From positions 1 to 64,000 of the forward strand of contig NZ_RQVV01000054.1 of NCBI RefSeq assembly GCF_009295515.1: DNA of 64,000 bases. Direction: 5' to 3'. Both the position numbers and the translations under genes were made by a program. Positions within the stretch are counted from its first letter, which is position 1. Every line of letters starts with the position of its first letter. Below the pieces are notes generated by a model, which did no database searches, was not told the DNA's origin, and saw only the letters and a list, made by a program, of their open reading frames with translations. Shown here piece by piece: positions 27,375-35,562 of this stretch. The DNA is from Erwinia endophytica. GTDB taxonomy: Bacteria; Pseudomonadota; Gammaproteobacteria; Enterobacterales; Enterobacteriaceae.

Positions 27375-28013
27375 CTACTTAATCTCCGTCACAAAGTTCT
27401 CGCGGCTGCGGCGAACTTTCTGCAGGTTTACCAGCCAGTCGCCTTCCGCAGCGCGGTAACCCAGCGGCATCAGGAGCACACTGCGTAACCCCTTAGCGTT
27501 CAGACCGAGTATCTCATCGACCGCTTCAGGATCGAAGCCTTCTATTGGGGTTGCATCCACTTCTTCGAAAGCGGCGGCAATCAGGGCGCTGCCCAGACCA
27601 ATATAAGCCTGACGCGCGGCTGCCTGATAATTGGCTTCGGTTCCGCGTCCTGCAACGATACCCAGCAGCTTCTGACGGTAATTCTCCCAGCCCTCATTGC
27701 GAAATCCCCGGATCTCATTGGTCAGATCAAACATCATATTCACGCGATCCGCCGTGATGTCATCCCATGCGGCAAACACCAACAGGTGCGAACAATCGGT
27801 AATCTGTGCCTGATCCCACGCTACGGCTCGAATTTTGGCCCGGATCTCCGCATTACTGATAACAATCAGCTCAAACGGCTGCAAGCCGCTGCTCGTTGGT
27901 GTCAGCCTGACAGCTTCAATGATACGTTCGAGCTTATCGTCCGGTACCACTTTGCTGGCATCGTATTTCTTGGTTGCGTAGCGCCAGGCCAGTCTTTCAT
28001 TAACAGTTGTCAA
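27375..28013 (-). CDS. NAD(P)H-dependent nitroreductase-family oxidoreductase
   Basis: This 212-aa FMN enzyme starts with TTG (preceded by AAGGA at eight bases), giving TTVNERLAWRYATKKYD. FMN and NAD(P)H blocks include RLTPTSSGLQPFELIV, AWDQAQITDCSHLLVFAA, RQAYIGLGSALIAAAFEEVDATPIEGFDP and LMPLGYRA. It resembles the NfsB/YfkO type that reduces quinones and nitroaromatics. The longer in-frame ATG upstream lacks family similarity. It is probably monocistronic, next to a truncated dehydrogenase fragment. Confidence 0.85.
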   Translation of the reverse strand: MTTVNERLAWRYATKKYDASKVVPDDKLERIIEAVRLTPTSSGLQPFELIVISNAEIRAKIRAVAWDQAQITDCSHLLVFAAWDDITADRVNMMFDLTNEIRGFRNEGWENYRQKLLGIVAGRGTEANYQAAARQAYIGLGSALIAAAFEEVDATPIEGFDPEAVDEILGLNAKGLRSVLLMPLGYRAAEGDWLVNLQKVRRSRENFVTEIK

Positions 28014-28167
28014 AATATCTTCCTTAATGATGTCAGTGAGGAAATAAACCGGGATATCAATCAGCGAGTATCCACCAACGAATACTACGCTGCAAAGCTT
28101 ATCAGCATGAACCTTTGCACCAGAAGCATAATGAGCTATCCCAGTCAAAGGGAGGCCGTCAGCATTT

Positions 28168-28398
28168 TTACCATGGTACGATCTGACCAAAACGGTCTAC
28201 ATATTCCAGGCCCGGCTTACCTCGCTTGTTCTCGATAACACTGATAATGTCAGGGATAGTCTCTTCCAGACTCAAAGCGGCATCAGCCCCTCCCAGCGCC
28301 GTACGGATCCAGCCTGGAGCAAACAGTAATAAAGCCCGTCCGGGATGCGTGATGGCTTGTCGTGCGGCATAACTGGTTAAGCGCGGCTTTAGTACCAC
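28168..28398 (-). pseudogene. 3' fragment of a short-chain dehydrogenase gene
   Basis: The frame contains RALLLFAPGWIRTALGGADA, then LSLEETIPDIISVIE and a terminal GKPGLEYVDRFGQIVPW. These are the last third of a short-chain dehydrogenase/reductase (the PGWxxTxxGG loop after the catalytic YxxxK helix). The Rossmann TGxxxGIG motif and the catalytic tyrosine are absent. Upstream the sequence turns directly into the pyrBI promoter region. It is best read as a truncated gene. Confidence 0.7.
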
Positions 28399-28436
28399 AG
28401 TACCGTCACTGACAGGAAGAAAGCGGCGCGGATAGC

Positions 28437-28464
28437 TTGAACCCCGCCCGCAACAGCGTATAAT
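28437..28464 (+). promoter_or_regulatory. Promoter of pyrLBI
   Basis: TTGAAC, a 16-base spacer and a perfect TATAAT are followed by a GC-rich discriminator (GCTCCCCG), as expected for a growth-rate and ppGpp sensitive promoter. Confidence 0.85.
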
Positions 28465-28488
28465 GCTCCCCGTTTGCCGGGAGGATGC

Positions 28489-28629
28489 ATGATACAGAAT
28501 GCTGTTAATATTGCTGGACTGACGCGCTTCACCGCAGGCGGGCAGCAGCGTTTTTCCTTACCAGGCATCACCGATCTTAAAAAAAAAGCCCCTCACTTGA
28601 GGGGCTTTTTTTTGTCCGTTGACCAATAA
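28489..28629 (+). CDS. pyrL: pyrBI leader peptide
   Basis: This 46-aa leader begins [11 protein letters not shown], with GGAGG five bases upstream, and its frame runs through the attenuator hairpin to a TAA at 28627. The sequence differs from E. coli PyrL, but length, place and design match. When UTP is scarce RNA polymerase pauses in the U-rich tract (CGTTTTTCCTTACC, 28540-28553). The translating ribosome catches up and prevents the hairpin, so pyrBI is expressed. Confidence 0.85.
   Translation: MIQNAVNIAGLTRFTAGGQQRFSLPGITDLKKKAPHLRGFFLSVDQ
28579..28613 (+). terminator. pyrBI attenuator
   Basis: GCCCCTCA and TGAGGGGC form a hairpin flanked by nine A and eight U residues, inside the leader reading frame and 37 bases before pyrB. 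Confidence 0.92.
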
Positions 28630-28649
28630 CGGGGCTGAGGAGAGAAAAT

Positions 28650-29582
28650 ATGGCTAACCCGCTGTATAAAAAACACATTATCTCGATTAACGATCTCGAC
28701 CGTGCGGAACTGGAACGGGTGCTGGACACCGCTGCCAGCCTGAAAGCAAATCCACAACCGGAGTTGTTAAAGCATATCGTGGTGGCCAGTTGCTTCTTTG
28801 AAGCCTCAACACGTACTCGTCTGTCTTTCGAAACGGCCATCCATCGACTCGGCGCTTCCGTGGTCGGCTTTGCTGATGGCAGTAATACCTCGCTGGGCAA
28901 GAAAGGTGAAACGCTGGCGGATACGATTTCCGTCATCAGCACCTATGTTGACGCCATCGTCATGCGCCATCCGCAGGAAGGTGCCGCGCGCCTGGCCACA
29001 GAATTCTCTTCCGGCATCCCAATCCTTAACGCAGGTGACGGTGCGAACCAGCATCCGACCCAAACCCTGCTCGACCTGTTCACTATTCGTGAAACGCAGG
29101 GCCGACTGAGTCATCTGAATATCGCCATGGTCGGTGACCTGAAGTATGGCCGTACCGTACATTCCCTGACGCAGGCGCTGGCGAAGTTCGACGGTAATCA
29201 CTTTATGTTTATCGCGCCGGATGCCCTGGCGATGCCCGCCTACATTACCGATATGCTGGATGAGAAAGGCATTGCCTGGAGCCGTCACGACAGCATCGAG
29301 GAGGTGGTGCCGCAGGTGGATATTCTGTACATGACCCGCGTACAGAAAGAGCGTCTGGATCCTTCTGAATATGCCAATGTGAAGGCACAATTTATTCTGC
29401 GAGCTGCCGACCTGGCGGGCGCTCGCGACCATATGAAAGTGCTCCACCCGCTGCCGCGTATTGATGAAATCACCCCTGACGTCGATAAAACGCCCTATGC
29501 CTGGTATTTCCAACAGGCTGGCAACGGTATTTATGCCCGCCAGGCGCTGCTGGCACTGGTACTCAGCAAAATGGATCGGTAA
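28650..29582 (+). CDS. pyrB: Aspartate carbamoyltransferase catalytic subunit
   Basis: This 310-aa enzyme condenses aspartate and carbamoyl phosphate, the committed step of pyrimidine synthesis. STRTR lies at 53-57 in [10 protein letters not shown], followed by HPTQTLLDL, the 230s loop region [14 protein letters not shown] and HPLPRIDEI. Length equals the E. coli protein (311 with Met). It pairs with pyrI, whose ATG lies 14 bases after its stop, to make the allosteric c6r6 holoenzyme. Confidence 0.98.
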   Translation: MANPLYKKHIISINDLDRAELERVLDTAASLKANPQPELLKHIVVASCFFEASTRTRLSFETAIHRLGASVVGFADGSNTSLGKKGETLADTISVISTYVDAIVMRHPQEGAARLATEFSSGIPILNAGDGANQHPTQTLLDLFTIRETQGRLSHLNIAMVGDLKYGRTVHSLTQALAKFDGNHFMFIAPDALAMPAYITDMLDEKGIAWSRHDSIEEVVPQVDILYMTRVQKERLDPSEYANVKAQFILRAADLAGARDHMKVLHPLPRIDEITPDVDKTPYAWYFQQAGNGIYARQALLALVLSKMDR

Positions 29583-29596
29583 CGGAGAAACTGACA

Positions 29597-30061
29597 ATGA
29601 CGCAAGACAATAAATTGCAGGTCGAAGCGATTAAACGCGGTACAGTTATCGACCATATCCCGGCACAAATTGGCTTTAAGCTGTTGTCGTTGTTCCGCCT
29701 GACGGAAACGGATCAGCGCATTACCATTGGTCTGAACCTGCCTTCTCGCGAGCTGGGGCGCAAAGACCTGATCAAGATTGCCAACACCTTCCTGACCGAC
29801 GATCAGATCAACCAGTTGGCAGTCTATGCTCCCCACGCCACGGTGAACCGCATTGATAATTATGAGGTGGTTGGCAAAATTTCCCCGACGCTGCCGGATA
29901 ACATCGAACGCGTGTTGACCTGTCCGAACAGTAACTGCATCAGTCGCAACGAACCGGTGAATTCCAGCTTCGCGGTGAAAAAGCGTCATAACGCGGTGCA
30001 CTTAACGTGCAAATATTGTGAAAAAGAATTTGCTCATCATGTGGTGTTGGCAAACTGGTAA
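29597..30061 (+). CDS. pyrI: Aspartate carbamoyltransferase regulatory subunit
   Basis: This 154-aa protein has an N-terminal nucleotide-binding domain ([21 protein letters not shown]), where CTP inhibits and ATP activates. Its C-terminal zinc domain has four cysteines (CPNSNC ... CKYC) contacting PyrB. Co-transcribed with pyrB behind the attenuator. Confidence 0.98.
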   Translation: MTQDNKLQVEAIKRGTVIDHIPAQIGFKLLSLFRLTETDQRITIGLNLPSRELGRKDLIKIANTFLTDDQINQLAVYAPHATVNRIDNYEVVGKISPTLPDNIERVLTCPNSNCISRNEPVNSSFAVKKRHNAVHLTCKYCEKEFAHHVVLANW

Positions 30062-30130
30062 TCAGCACGCAGCAGCCTATAATGGGGCCGATTCGGGCGG
30101 ACGCCATGCCGCCCCGGCAATCCGGGTCAG

Positions 30131-30150
30131 CCCCGCGCACGCGCGCGGGG
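30131..30150. repeat. GC-only 8-bp hairpin between pyrI and ridA
   Basis: CCCCGCGC and GCGCGGGG enclose the loop ACGC, 70 bases after pyrI and 46 before ridA. No U tract follows, so it may stabilise the pyrBI message or attenuate ridA rather than terminate. Confidence 0.6.
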
Positions 30151-30195
30151 TAAATGAATGCGTTCCACCAACGCCTCGTTAAACATGGAGAAATT

Positions 30196-30582
30196 ATGTC
30201 TCGCGAAATTAGCACTGAAAACGCGCCAGCCGCTATCGGACCTTACGTTCAGGGCGTCGATCTGGGCAGCATGATCATCACTTCTGGTCAGATCCCGGTC
30301 GATCCCAAAACCGGTGCCGTCGCCGATGACGTGAGTGCCCAGACTCGCCAGTCGCTCGCCAACGTGAAAGCGATTATTGAAGCAGCCGGACTGAACGTAG
30401 CGGATATCATCAAAACCACGGTGTTCGTCAAGGATCTGAACGATTTCACCACCGTGAATGCTGCTTATGAAGCGTTCTTTACTGAGCATAATGCCCGTTT
30501 CCCAGCCCGCTCCTGCGTGGAAGTAGCCCGCCTGCCGAAAGACGTGAAAATCGAAATCGAAGCCATCGCTGTTCGCCGCTAA
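30196..30582 (+). CDS. ridA: 2-iminobutanoate/2-iminopropanoate deaminase RidA
   Basis: This 128-aa YjgF/YER057c/UK114 protein starts MSREISTENAPAAIGPYVQG. It carries the substrate-binding arginine in FPARSCVEVARLP and the Glu-rich end EIEAIAVRR. It hydrolyses reactive enamines and imines such as 2-aminoacrylate released by threonine/serine dehydratases, protecting PLP enzymes. The start has GGAG five bases upstream; an upstream in-frame ATG is rejected. As in E. coli it follows pyrI. Confidence 0.96.
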   Translation: MSREISTENAPAAIGPYVQGVDLGSMIITSGQIPVDPKTGAVADDVSAQTRQSLANVKAIIEAAGLNVADIIKTTVFVKDLNDFTTVNAAYEAFFTEHNARFPARSCVEVARLPKDVKIEIEAIAVRR

Positions 30583-30590
30583 GGCTTATC

Positions 30591-30616
30591 CCTCTCCCAC
30601 AAGGGAGAGGTTGCTA
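30591..30616 (+). terminator. Probable terminator of ridA
   Basis: CCTCTCCC and GGGAGAGG form an 8-bp stem with loop ACAA, eight bases after the stop, followed by TTGCTATT, a poor U tract. Confidence 0.45.
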
Positions 30617-30993
30617 TTGCCCCTTATCCTCCCGCCACGTTGCTCTGTCATACGCGCCTAAACATCATTCGCAGTACACATCGAGTGACATCCGATCACG
30701 ATAAGACACCAGGTAATATTTGGTGACGGACTCAGTTAGTGGCTAACCTTATGGAAGAAAAAAGTCAGCGTTTTATCGCTTTCATACTGCACATTGCAGG
30801 TACGCCAGTAGTACGAGCACAGCCCGGCTACTTATCTGAATCAGCGCCGTCAGCCATGTGATCCGCCCTGGCCCCACTGAAGTCGGCCCTGGCATGGTGC
30901 AAAAATGCGTTGCGCGTTTTACGCCTGCAATTTGAATTATTTTGGCTATATATCAGCACACAGATCTTTTTACCTGAGAATCAGGATCGAGAA
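30617..30993. other. Intergenic region where treB would be expected
   Basis: No gene is seen. In E. coli treC is preceded by treB (trehalose PTS permease) and treR; neither is present, and I could not find a remnant. At 30926-30952 GCAATTTGAATTATTTTGG resembles the tail of the palindromic repeat also found at 20571 and 61140. The treC ribosome site AGGA lies at 30983-30986. Confidence 0.5.
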
Positions 30994-32652
30994 ATGACTA
31001 AAACTCCCCCATGGTGGCAAAACGGCGTTATCTATCAAATTTATCCCAAGAGTTTTCAGGATACCACTGGCAGCGGAACAGGCGATCTTGCCGGGGTTAT
31101 CCAACATCTCGACTACCTTAAAACGCTGGGAGTTGATGCTATCTGGTTGACGCCTTTCTATATTTCACCACAAGTGGATAATGGTTACGATGTGGCGAAC
31201 TACATCGCTATCGACCCCCTCTTCGGCACCATGAACGACTTCGATAATCTGGTGGCAGAAACCCACCGCCGCGGGATGCGGCTGATCCTCGACATGGTGT
31301 TCAATCACAGTTCAACCCAGCATCACTGGTTTCATGAAGCGCTGAACCGCGAAAGTCACTATCGTTCTTACTATATTTGGCGTGATGGCACGCCAGCCGA
31401 ACCGCCGAATAACTGGCAGTCGAAGTTTGGCGGCAGCGCCTGGCGCTGGCACCCGGAAAGCGGCCAGTACTATATGCACCTGTGGGCGCCGGAACAGGCG
31501 GATCTGAACTGGGAAAACGATAACCTGCGCGCCGAGCTGAAGCAGATCGTCAATTTCTGGGCGGATCGTGGCATCGATGGGCTGCGACTGGATGTGGTGA
31601 ATCTGGTTTCCAAGCCCCAGGATTTTCCGGACGATCCCGCGGGAGACGGCCTGCGACTGTACACCGATGGCCCCCGTATCCACGAATATATGCAAGAGAT
31701 GAGCCGGGATGTTTTTCGCCCACGCGGGTTGATGACAGTAGGTGAAATGTCCTCCGCGACACTGGAACATTGTCAGCGTTACGGTGCGCTGAACGGTGAA
31801 GAATTGTCGATGGTGTTCAGTTTCGATCACGTTGAGGTGGATTTTTACAATGGTCAGAAGTGGACACTGACGCCGCTGGATCTGGTGGCGCAAAAAGCGA
31901 TCTTCACCCACTGGCAGCAGGGGATGTATAACAACGCCTGGAATGCGCTGTTCTGGTGTAACCACGATCAGCCGCGGGTCGTGTCGCGCTGGGGTGATGA
32001 AGGGCAGTATCGTGTACCGTCGGCGAAAATGCTGGCGATGGTGCTACACGGTATGCAGGGAACGCCTTATATCTTTCAGGGCGAAGAGTTAGGGATGACC
32101 AACCCGCACTTCACCCGCATCATCGATTACCGGGATATCGAAAGCCATAACATGTATGCCGAACTGCGGTCGCAAGGGCGAGATAGCCACAATCTGCTGG
32201 CGATCCTCGCCAGCAAATCCCGCGATAATGGTCGCACGCCGATGCCATGGCATGCCGGCGAAAATGGCGGTTTTACCACCGGCACGCCATGGATCGGCAT
32301 GTGCGATAATCTGGAGACGATTAACGCTGAGACGGCGCTGGCCGACAAGAACTCCGTATTTTACACCTATCAGAAACTGATTCAGTTGCGGAAAAACTAC
32401 CCGATTCTCACCTGGGGAGATTACCTTGATCTGTTACCGGATCACCCCCATCTGTGGTGTTACTGTCGCCGCCATGAAAATGAAACACTGGTCGTGGCCA
32501 GCAACTTCAGCCCGGAAACACAGGTGTGGCATCCTCCCGCTTACAGCGGCCACTGGGAGGTGCTGATCAGTAACTATCCGGATACACACGTGAAGCCGGG
32601 AGAGGTGATGCTGCGGCCATGGGAAGCAGTGTGGTGGTATCAGAAATGCTGA
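30994..32652 (+). CDS. treC: Trehalose-6-phosphate hydrolase TreC
   Basis: This 552-aa GH13 enzyme cleaves trehalose 6-phosphate to glucose and glucose 6-phosphate. TIM-barrel motifs I to IV are visible: DMVFNHSS, GLRLDVVNL (nucleophile Asp), TVGEMSS (acid Glu) and WCNHDQPR. The start MTKTPPWWQNGVIYQIYPKS follows AGGA at a good distance and gives nearly the E. coli length (551). It could instead be an oligo-1,6-glucosidase, but the sequence looks closest to TreC. The usual partner treB is absent here. It ends six bases before the convergent SNF2 helicase gene. Confidence 0.88.
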   Translation: MTKTPPWWQNGVIYQIYPKSFQDTTGSGTGDLAGVIQHLDYLKTLGVDAIWLTPFYISPQVDNGYDVANYIAIDPLFGTMNDFDNLVAETHRRGMRLILDMVFNHSSTQHHWFHEALNRESHYRSYYIWRDGTPAEPPNNWQSKFGGSAWRWHPESGQYYMHLWAPEQADLNWENDNLRAELKQIVNFWADRGIDGLRLDVVNLVSKPQDFPDDPAGDGLRLYTDGPRIHEYMQEMSRDVFRPRGLMTVGEMSSATLEHCQRYGALNGEELSMVFSFDHVEVDFYNGQKWTLTPLDLVAQKAIFTHWQQGMYNNAWNALFWCNHDQPRVVSRWGDEGQYRVPSAKMLAMVLHGMQGTPYIFQGEELGMTNPHFTRIIDYRDIESHNMYAELRSQGRDSHNLLAILASKSRDNGRTPMPWHAGENGGFTTGTPWIGMCDNLETINAETALADKNSVFYTYQKLIQLRKNYPILTWGDYLDLLPDHPHLWCYCRRHENETLVVASNFSPETQVWHPPAYSGHWEVLISNYPDTHVKPGEVMLRPWEAVWWYQKC

Positions 32653-32658
32653 GCACCG

Positions 32659-35235
32659 CTACAACGGTGCGAACAACGCGGCCAGGTCATCACGGCTGAA
32701 CTGGCCCAGTTCACTCAACTCGTTTTGCAAAATACCGTCCGCCAGTTCAGCCTTTTGCTGTTGCAGTGCAACGATTTTCTCTTCAATGCTGCCAGCGGCA
32801 ATCAGCTTATAGACAAAGACGGGCTTATCCTGCCCCAGACGATAAGCGCGATCTGTCGCCTGGTTCTCAACTGCCGGGTTCCACCAGGGATCGTAGTGAA
32901 TGACGGTGTCCGCCGCCGTCAGGTTCAGGCCGACGCCGCCAGCTTTCAGGCTGATCAGGAATACCGGTACTTCGCCATTCTGAAAGCGTCTCACCGGTTC
33001 GTTACGATCTCGTGTACTGCCCGTCAGCATGACAAACGGAATGCGCACTTTCTGTAACTCTTCGGCAATCAGCGTCAGCATGCTGGTGAACTGAGAAAAG
33101 ATCAGGATGTGGCGATCTTCGGTCAGCAGATTACTGAGCATTTCCCGCAGCAGCGCCAGCTTGGCTGAATGTTTCACCTTGAGCGCTTTGTCCGTTTTCA
33201 CCAGTCGCGGATCGCAACAGATCTGCCGCAATTTCAGCAAGGCATCCAGCACCAGCAGATGACTGCGCCCGGCGCCCTGTTGCTCTACCGCCAGCCGTAT
33301 ACGATCCTGCATCGTGCTGCGCACGGCCTCGTACAGATCACGCTGGGCCCCCTCCAACTCGACTGAACGAATAATGGTATTTTTCGGTGGCAGTTCTTTT
33401 GCGACTTCCTGCTTACGCCGTCGCAGCATAAAGGGCCGTACGCGGTGGGCCAGTAGCTCACGACGGACACGGTCACCATTGCGTTCAATGGGAATACGCC
33501 AGTCCTGGGTGAACTGCTTCGCACTGCCCAGGAAACCAGGTAGCAGGAAGTCAAACTGCGACCACAGTTCGCCAAGATGGTTTTCCAGCGGTGTTCCCGT
33601 CAGACACAGACGGTGACAAGCTTGCAGGGAACGGATCACCGCCGCGGCGCGGGAAGCGCTGTTTTTGACGTACTGCGCCTCATCAAGGATCAGCAGATGA
33701 TAGTGGTAACGCAGCAGGTGAGGCTGGTCGCGCCACAGCAGAGAATAAGTGGTCAGCACTACATCGTACTGACCGATGTGGTCGTAAAAATCTTTGCGCT
33801 GTGGCCCCGTCAACGCCAACACACTCAGATCAGGCGCAAACCGGTTCGCTTCCTGTGTCCAGTTGTAGACCAGCGTCGTCGGCACGACAATCAGCGCCGG
33901 ACGATTAAGCCGTCCCCCTTCTTTCTCCAGTAACAGGTGAGCCAGGGTCTGGATAGTTTTTCCCAGCCCCATATCATCAGCCAGTACACCGGAGAGATCC
34001 TGCTCTCGCAGAAACTGCATCCAGTTCAGCCCCTGCTGCTGATAGTCTCGCAGTTGAGCCCGCAGGCCAACTGGCGGCTTGACCGGCAGGATCCCGGCTC
34101 CGGTACGCAGTCGCTCGGCAAGTTGGTAAACACCACTCTCCCCCTGAAACTGCCAACGCCCCGTATCACTTAATGCGGTCAGCCGCCCCGCCTCATAAGG
34201 CGCAATGCGCAGTGGTGCGATGGCGCTTTTCGCCAATACGTCGGCCAGATTCCCGACGATCGGCTTCAGACGATCAGCGGTGATATGCAACCGCTCATGA
34301 CGATCACTACGCAGCTCAATCACTTCCTCATCTGGAATCGTCGCGAGATCACCTGACAACCAGCGTCGATCTTTCTGGAACAAACCCGCCAGCAACGGTT
34401 GCAAGCTGACCTGGCGACGACCGACGCTGACGTCCATCTCCAGGTTAAACCAGCCATCGTCGCCCTGTACCGCGCGACCATTGATATTCTCAATATCGGT
34501 AACATTCCAGGTAAAGTCGTCGTCCATGCTGACTTTCCAGCCACGTCTGCGTAACGTCGGCAACATCACGTGAATAAAATCGCGCCACTGAGTCGGCGAT
34601 TCAGGCGCAAAGATAGCTGGCGGCAACGGTGCGGATGCCGGCGTGTAGATATGCCCGGAGGGAATCGTCTGCAAACCGGCGGCATGAATCTCTTGCAGCC
34701 AGTGCTCCTCATGCTCGCGTTGCCGTTCAATATGGAAAAGAGCGCCATGCTCATCGCTGAAGCACTCATCGCTACTGCCAGCCGCCACCCGAACACCTGC
34801 ATAATCGAAATGGACGGCAGCGAAGTCAAGCCGCTTCTGGCGGTGCCCATAGCGACCAAAACCACTGACAAACTTCGCCCGGGATTCCAGCCGTAACAGG
34901 GGAACGGGTTCAGCAGAGATACTCGTCGCGGTTGACGCCTGCGGAGGGATTTGAGGCTGCTGGCGCAGATTCGCCAGCATCACCGCCGCCACGTGACGAC
35001 AGTTATTTTTTACCGGACAGGTGCATTCCCCGCTGGCATACAACTGACCCTGCGGCAGGCTGAAATGCACCATCACCTGGAAAGGTTCCATTTTTCTTCC
35101 AGGAACTTCACCGGTTAACAGATTGTTTTGCCACTGAATGTTTTGCGCTTTATCGACCAACCCTTTCGCTCTGGCGACGGTGCGCGCACCAATCCAACGA
35201 CTAACCTGTTTTTCATTGTATGTCACAGAAGGCAT
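32659..35235 (-). CDS. SWIM/SNF2-family DEAD/DEAH-box helicase (short paralogue)
   Basis: This 858-aa protein is colinear with the helicase at 6616-9909 but about 240 residues shorter between the zinc finger and the ATPase core. It has a SWIM finger CTCPVKNNCRH (near residue 75), Walker A DDMGLGKT (near 423), DEAQ (near 520), LTGTPLENHLGELW, KAGGVGLNLTAAD and motif VI ATDRAYRLGQ (near 790). It is predicted to be a DNA translocase that remodels protein-DNA complexes. The start MPSVTYNEKQVSRWIG is chosen because the 61 codons upstream look non-coding. It separates treC from nrdD, adjacent genes in E. coli, so it is an insertion or lineage-specific gene. Confidence 0.88.
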   Translation of the reverse strand: MPSVTYNEKQVSRWIGARTVARAKGLVDKAQNIQWQNNLLTGEVPGRKMEPFQVMVHFSLPQGQLYASGECTCPVKNNCRHVAAVMLANLRQQPQIPPQASTATSISAEPVPLLRLESRAKFVSGFGRYGHRQKRLDFAAVHFDYAGVRVAAGSSDECFSDEHGALFHIERQREHEEHWLQEIHAAGLQTIPSGHIYTPASAPLPPAIFAPESPTQWRDFIHVMLPTLRRRGWKVSMDDDFTWNVTDIENINGRAVQGDDGWFNLEMDVSVGRRQVSLQPLLAGLFQKDRRWLSGDLATIPDEEVIELRSDRHERLHITADRLKPIVGNLADVLAKSAIAPLRIAPYEAGRLTALSDTGRWQFQGESGVYQLAERLRTGAGILPVKPPVGLRAQLRDYQQQGLNWMQFLREQDLSGVLADDMGLGKTIQTLAHLLLEKEGGRLNRPALIVVPTTLVYNWTQEANRFAPDLSVLALTGPQRKDFYDHIGQYDVVLTTYSLLWRDQPHLLRYHYHLLILDEAQYVKNSASRAAAVIRSLQACHRLCLTGTPLENHLGELWSQFDFLLPGFLGSAKQFTQDWRIPIERNGDRVRRELLAHRVRPFMLRRRKQEVAKELPPKNTIIRSVELEGAQRDLYEAVRSTMQDRIRLAVEQQGAGRSHLLVLDALLKLRQICCDPRLVKTDKALKVKHSAKLALLREMLSNLLTEDRHILIFSQFTSMLTLIAEELQKVRIPFVMLTGSTRDRNEPVRRFQNGEVPVFLISLKAGGVGLNLTAADTVIHYDPWWNPAVENQATDRAYRLGQDKPVFVYKLIAAGSIEEKIVALQQQKAELADGILQNELSELGQFSRDDLAALFAPL

Positions 35236-35454
35236 CAGACAGTATCCCGGGATGAGCAGAGCAAGGGCACAAGTGCTCCGCATAACAGGTAATGATATGA
35301 ATTCCCAGGCTATGAATGCAACCATGCAACGCGGATTGATGGGCAAAAATATTACCCGCTCATTAACATTGACGCACAGGAGACGACCCGGCTTGAGCCT
35401 GGGGAATTTTATTCCCATCTAAGTGTTTAACTTTACGCCATCATTTTTCAATCT

Positions 35455-35468
35455 TTGTTCCACATCAA
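35455..35468 (+). promoter_or_regulatory. FNR-like site upstream of nrdD
   Basis: TTGTT-CCAC-ATCAA matches the FNR consensus TTGAT-N4-ATCAA at nine of ten positions. It would allow anaerobic induction of the class III ribonucleotide reductase, as in E. coli. Confidence 0.65.
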
Positions 35469-35495
35469 GAAAAACGCAGTTATACCAGGTAAAAA

Positions 35496-35543
35496 ACACC
35501 ATATATAGCGTCTGGTACGCCTATTATATCCTACATATAGTTT
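35496..35543 (+). promoter_or_regulatory. Tandem NrdR boxes
   Basis: ACACCATATATAGCGT (35496-35511) and ATCCTACATATAGTTT (35528-35543) both fit the NrdR palindrome (acaCWAtATaTWGtgt). They are 32 bases apart, three helical turns, the spacing typical of nrd promoters repressed by NrdR with dATP. Confidence 0.78.
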
Positions 35544-35562
35544 TATCAGTAGGAGTGCAGTG

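Larger units (their letters stand above)
35236..35562. other. Upstream regulatory region of nrdDG
   Basis: About 330 bases between the diverging helicase and nrdD genes. It contains the FNR-like and NrdR-like sites listed separately and no gene. Confidence 0.6.

Noticed and set aside
28389-28571. 60-codon minus-strand frame opposite pyrL
   Set aside because: It overlaps the pyrBI promoter and leader and has no recognisable motif.
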